The notes under the pieces are model-generated. The model was given only the letters and a program-made list of their open reading frames with translations, was not told where the DNA came from and made no database searches. Shown piece by piece: positions 32,668 to 35,751 of a stretch of DNA of 35,751 nt. Within the stretch, counting starts at the first letter, position 1. Each line of letters begins with the position of its first letter. Made by a program: the position numbers and the translations under genes. The DNA is from Nymphaea colorata (taxonomy: Eukaryota > Streptophyta > Magnoliopsida > Nymphaeales > Nymphaeaceae), in NCBI RefSeq assembly GCF_008831285.2, contig NW_022204646.1, positions 1-35,751 on the forward strand, in the 5' to 3' direction.

Positions 32668-34162
32668 ATGAGCAACTAAGACGAGAAGGTGAACTGGGTG
32701 ACCGTCATTAATTTCCTAGAGGTAGCCTGCCAGCCAATTCAGAAGGAGTACACGCAAGCCAGCATCCGTTAGCGCGAGTGGAAATACGAAAAGGAAGTGC
32801 TCACCTCCCGCATCTCCAGCCTCGAGGCTGAGCTGAGATCCAATACCATCGTCTGCGAGGACCTAGTCAACAGAATCAAAATACTCTAAATCGCCCTCAA
32901 AGAGGAAAAGTATGCCACCACTCAAGTAGGTCCAAGAAAGCCAATGGCAAGACCATGATGGATTCCAAATAAATCGCATCCCTCATCGACAAGCTCAACA
33001 TCGCAAAGCAAGTCGATAAGTCCACCCACGAGCAGTTCCTGCAAGAGTAGCTATTTTACAATGCAGTTTCACCAAAGATCTGAAATTTTTGCGGTAGGAA
33101 CCACCAAAATTCGTGGATCAGCCCACTGAAAACGCATAGAGGAGCATCAATAATCAATTTAGACTGAACGACAGGCGGAAGTTTGGAGCGCATCTCGATG
33201 TAGTCACTGCCATGATCCCCCTCGAGAGCAGCACTGAGGCCCTATTCGCAACTGCTTCCGAGGATTGCCTCATTAAAGTGTGGAGCCTACCGACCGTCCT
33301 CAAATAGGAATGCCCATAGCCCAAACACACTCTCCGCAAGCACACCGGTCCTCTCTTTTCGCTGGCAGGAGGGGTGAATCCCCACAACAAAAGCGAGTGT
33401 GTGCTGTTCAGTGGAGGAATCGAAGGAGATATCAAGTCTTGGCGGTTGGACCGGGGCGTGGCCGAGTGGACTGGCAGCTGGATGAACGGCGCCGAGGAAG
33501 AGCAGACCATCTGGGAACTGCACATGCGCGAAGATGTAAGCATCCCGACATATAGAAATTGCTCAGCTGCAGCTCGGACGGCTTCGTCAGGATGTTCAAA
33601 ATCAACCAAAACCCAAAGATGGAACTCACCATGCTCAAGGAGTTCAAGGAAAAACAATGTATAATAATAACTATAAAGTTAACCATGTGGCAGTAAAGTT
33701 CATTTCCGAGCAGTTCTTCCTGGGAAGCTGCTCCTCAGCCCTAGGATCCAGCTGTGGGACGTGGAGGGTAAGCTGTGCCAAAAATACTTATACGAGAGCG
33801 AAAAGGGGAAAGAACCGTCTCTAGTCCAGGCGAACAAGCTGTAGATCAGCAAGGACCTGAAGATAGTGGTTGCAGGCTGTGAAGACGGTTTCGTTCGATG
33901 CTTCGACTATTCCAGTTCCAGAGTTATAAAAAAATTGCAGGTAAACGCATCAGTGACTTCCCTGCTGGCCTGGGAGTGGGAAATAGCTGCAGGCGACCAC
34001 AGGGGCGCCCTCCACGTGTGGGACTCGAGGACGTTCAAGCTGCTGGAGACCAGGGAAAGCGCACACCTCCAGAAGTATGAGACCGGAATCACATCGCTTG
34101 CCAAACTGGGCAACTGTGTGCTGTCCAGTGGAGCAGATGGAATCGTCAAAATTTTCAATTGA
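32668..34162 (+). CDS. STRN: Striatin (STRIPAK scaffold)
   Basis: About 485 residues. The N-terminal coiled coil reads WVTVINFLEVACQPIQKEY, SSLEAELRS and DLVNRIKIL-TAA-IALKEEK, matching striatin DLVRRIKMLEYALRQE, with TAA on the conserved Glu. The C-terminal WD40 propeller starts FGAHLDVVTAM and includes ATASEDCLIKVW, KHTGPLFSLAGG and SCSSDGFVRMF, ending SSGADGIVKIFN-TGA, which matches the striatin end ASAGADALAKVFV. Striatins scaffold PP2A and GCK-type kinases. At 485 residues it is shorter than animal striatins (about 700-780), mainly in the linker. Two 20-nt introns are removed; three single-base losses are needed near 32929, 33067 and 33741. Confidence 0.88.
33536..33555 (+). other. 20-nt intron 1 of striatin gene
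   Basis: GTAAGCATCCCGACATATAG, phase 0. Removal joins WELHMRED to KLLSCSSDGFVRMF, completing a WD40 blade. Confidence 0.92.
33659..33678 (+). other. 20-nt intron 2 of striatin gene
   Basis: GTATAATAATAACTATAAAG, phase 1. Removal joins FKEKQ to FNHVAVKFISEQFFLGSC in the WD40 domain. It is the most AT-rich of the set. Confidence 0.88.
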
Positions 34163-34278
34163 GTTCCCTCATCAAACCTGCATTTATTCTCCACCCAATC
34201 ATTACCATATGGATAATCTTTATATCCCTAGGCTTAAAAATAAAGGAAGCAAGAATGGCAAATAGATGGGTAAATAAT

Positions 34279-34611
34279 TCACTTTTTGATGAAGCACTGG
34301 TGAGCTGGGTTATTGGTGTCGACTGGTGTCCAGACCATATGGGGGACGGTTGTATTGTTGACTGTAGTAGAGTTGTTTTGATTGTTATTCTGTGGTTGGT
34401 TATTTCCCCATCCTTGTCCTTGCGTCTGTCCCTGGGCCAAGCCGAGTTGCTGCTGGTTCATCCTATTCTGTATCTCCTGTTGCTGCCTCTGGATCTCCAG
34501 TGCGGTCTTCATGTGGTTTTCCTCCATTTCCTTCTGCTTCCTGAGGATCTCCTGCTGGATCTGGATCTGCCTCTCCTGGTGCTACCTGTTCATCCTATCG
34601 AAGTCGCTCAT
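34279..34611 (-). CDS. Small Gln/Asn-rich coiled protein
   Basis: 110 residues in one frame, MSDFDRMNR-TAG-HQERQI to CFIKK-TGA. The first half is a Gln-rich helix (QIQIQQEILRKQKEMEENH), the second a Q/N/G-rich low-complexity stretch (QGQTQGQGWGNNQPQNNNQN). Gln is written CAG/CAA, while TAG is kept for Glu. No family recognised; such low-complexity proteins often aggregate or join granules, which is speculation here. It converges on striatin with 116 bases between stops. Confidence 0.65.
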
Positions 34612-34682
34612 ATCAAATCAATATATCTTAGAAAGTTATCGGAGCTTAATAAGATAGGATAAATTATATGAACAATAAACTA

Positions 34683-35719
34683 TCATTATTATCTAGCCTA
34701 CAACTTGGCCTCCTTTAGAGGGATTTATTCGGTCTTTTGAGCGAGCTCATTGATGTTTAGGGAGATTTCGGCAAGATAGACTGAGTTAAGGATCCAAGGA
34801 AATCCAAAGAAAAGGAAAAGGTAGCCGATGTTTAGAGTAAAATCATTCAAATATTTGCGTAGGAGGATCTTATCCAATGGCCAAAACACAATATTAGCTA
34901 TCACGATGATCAGAGTCAGCGTCTTCACCTTAATCACCTACTTTTCGCTGCATAATCTTTACCATTTTTATATCAAGTTTGCCAGCTATTCACGCATGAA
35001 GAGAACAGCCAACAGCAGAGCTAACATAACGCATAGTTCAGAACACTGATAATGGCAGTATACTTTGAAATAAGTGAGAAGGACCATCTTAAACTGATGG
35101 CTAAATTAGAGATGGTATATGAGGTAGACCGAACTAATCATCATCACCAAAAAAAGCAACTGGTACAGCTAAAGATATCTGTCGAACATCTATGTCATGA
35201 GATGGTTACGTGTGCATACAGCATCCACATCAGGTTGAACTGAGGCTCCAAAGTCTCAGGAAAGTAAAGATGCAAATAATGAGCCAGGGATAATTGCTAT
35301 GTCCGCCAGAGATAGGCAAGGCATAAAGTGGAACCAACAAAAAAGTAGAAAATCTTTGTATTTTTGTTATTGGGAGCGACCATGATCTTGATGATAAAGA
35401 AAGTTAAATTGGAGGGATTGAGAACTGAAGACAGACCCATATAAATGTAATGAAACTTATATTGTGTTGTCATGCAATCTGTAAGGATAAAGATAAGCCA
35501 GCTGACCTGCTAAGCCGAATCTAGAATATTCTTCGAGATGAGACCATAAAGATATGGGTTGAATATGACCCCAGCAGTTAGAAGAAGGATTGTTATGACT
35601 AATGTATTCTTTGCTTTTTCCCTAAGATACACTACAATTGCATAATAAAGGTATCCCATCATGGCGACGGGTATAACCTTTCTAATATCTTCTGCCGATA
35701 TGTCTGTGATAATTTACAT
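34683..35719 (-). CDS. Multi-pass membrane protein, unknown
   Basis: 338 residues after removing one 20-nt intron (35190-35209); the spliced length is a multiple of three. It starts ATG-TAA (MEIITDISAEDIRK) and contains about eight hydrophobic segments, e.g. VAMMGYLYYAIVVYL, NTLVITILLLTAGVIF, IFYFFVGSTLCLAYLW, LYQLLFLVMMISSVYLIYHL, CVMLALLLAVLFM, TLTLIIVIANIVFWPL and NIGYLFLFFGFPWILNSVYL. The cytoplasmic tail is acidic/basic (EIPLKEAKLEAREE) and ends TAA-TAA-TGA, the first two being Glu. No family recognised. An antisense open frame at 35052-35243 is a shadow of this gene. Confidence 0.75.
35190..35209 (-). other. 20-nt intron in the multi-pass membrane protein gene
   Basis: Coding strand GTAACCATCTCATGACATAG, phase 0, with an in-frame TGA inside. 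Removal joins NLMWMLYAH to MFDRYLELYQLLFLV and gives one frame to the terminal TGA. Confidence 0.9.
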
Positions 35720-35751
35720 TGAATACGATATTTTAATAAAAAGCAACGGGT

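Noticed and set aside
35052-35243. Plus-strand open frame beginning MAVYFEISEKDH
   Set aside because: Antisense to the multi-pass membrane protein, whose intron and frame are consistent.
1-35751. Reading TAA/TAG as stops, giving dozens of short genes on both strands
   Set aside because: Conserved proteins run straight through TAA and TAG; only TGA coincides with natural protein ends.

Overview
This is the left end of a macronuclear chromosome from a ciliate. It begins with about 12 units of the telomere repeat CCCCAA, and the first gene starts about 70 bases further in. All genes read through TAA and TAG and end at TGA. Where TAA or TAG falls in a strongly conserved position, the residue expected is glutamate: the DEAH box of an ISWI ATPase, the TVEPCxxC motif and the EVPVGC motif of a tRNA adenosine deaminase, the GYYE motif of aminopeptidase P, and the coiled coil of striatin. 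UAR=Glu is the peritrich code, so the best guess is a peritrich (Vorticella/Carchesium-like; Oligohymenophorea). Base composition looks moderate, not extremely AT-rich as in Tetrahymena or Paramecium.

The window holds about 18 genes, packed so that no gap exceeds about 210 bases. Several genes are interrupted by introns of exactly 20 nt (GT...AG). Eleven are placed firmly by reading frame and, in most cases, by homology; a twelfth is less strict.

Layout: telomere (1-71); NT5C3-like 5'-nucleotidase (+); a small XK-like membrane protein (+); a large multi-pass membrane protein with a PAS domain (+, 2.07-6.5 kb); then on the minus strand an ISWI remodeller, aminopeptidase P and a 2,460-residue UBR4 homologue (11.4-18.8 kb). 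After these come ADAT2 (+), a sperm-tail PG-rich (STPG) protein (-), a small coiled-coil protein (+), a 1,620-residue C2/coiled-coil protein (+), an MFSD12-like transporter (+), a secreted S1/P1 nuclease (-), a Rieske/AIF-type flavoprotein (-), a small membrane protein (-), an unknown protein (+), striatin (+), a Q/N-rich small protein (-) and a multi-pass membrane protein (-).

The genes are a housekeeping mixture (tRNA editing, chromatin, proteolysis, cilium, transport) and do not form one pathway. Genes in the first 11.3 kb carry many apparent single-base losses, often at homopolymers. Most genes to the right, including all 7.4 kb of UBR4, are nearly free of them; striatin (three) is the main exception. 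I read this as uneven assembly accuracy near the chromosome end. No tRNA, rRNA, CRISPR array or mobile element was recognised.
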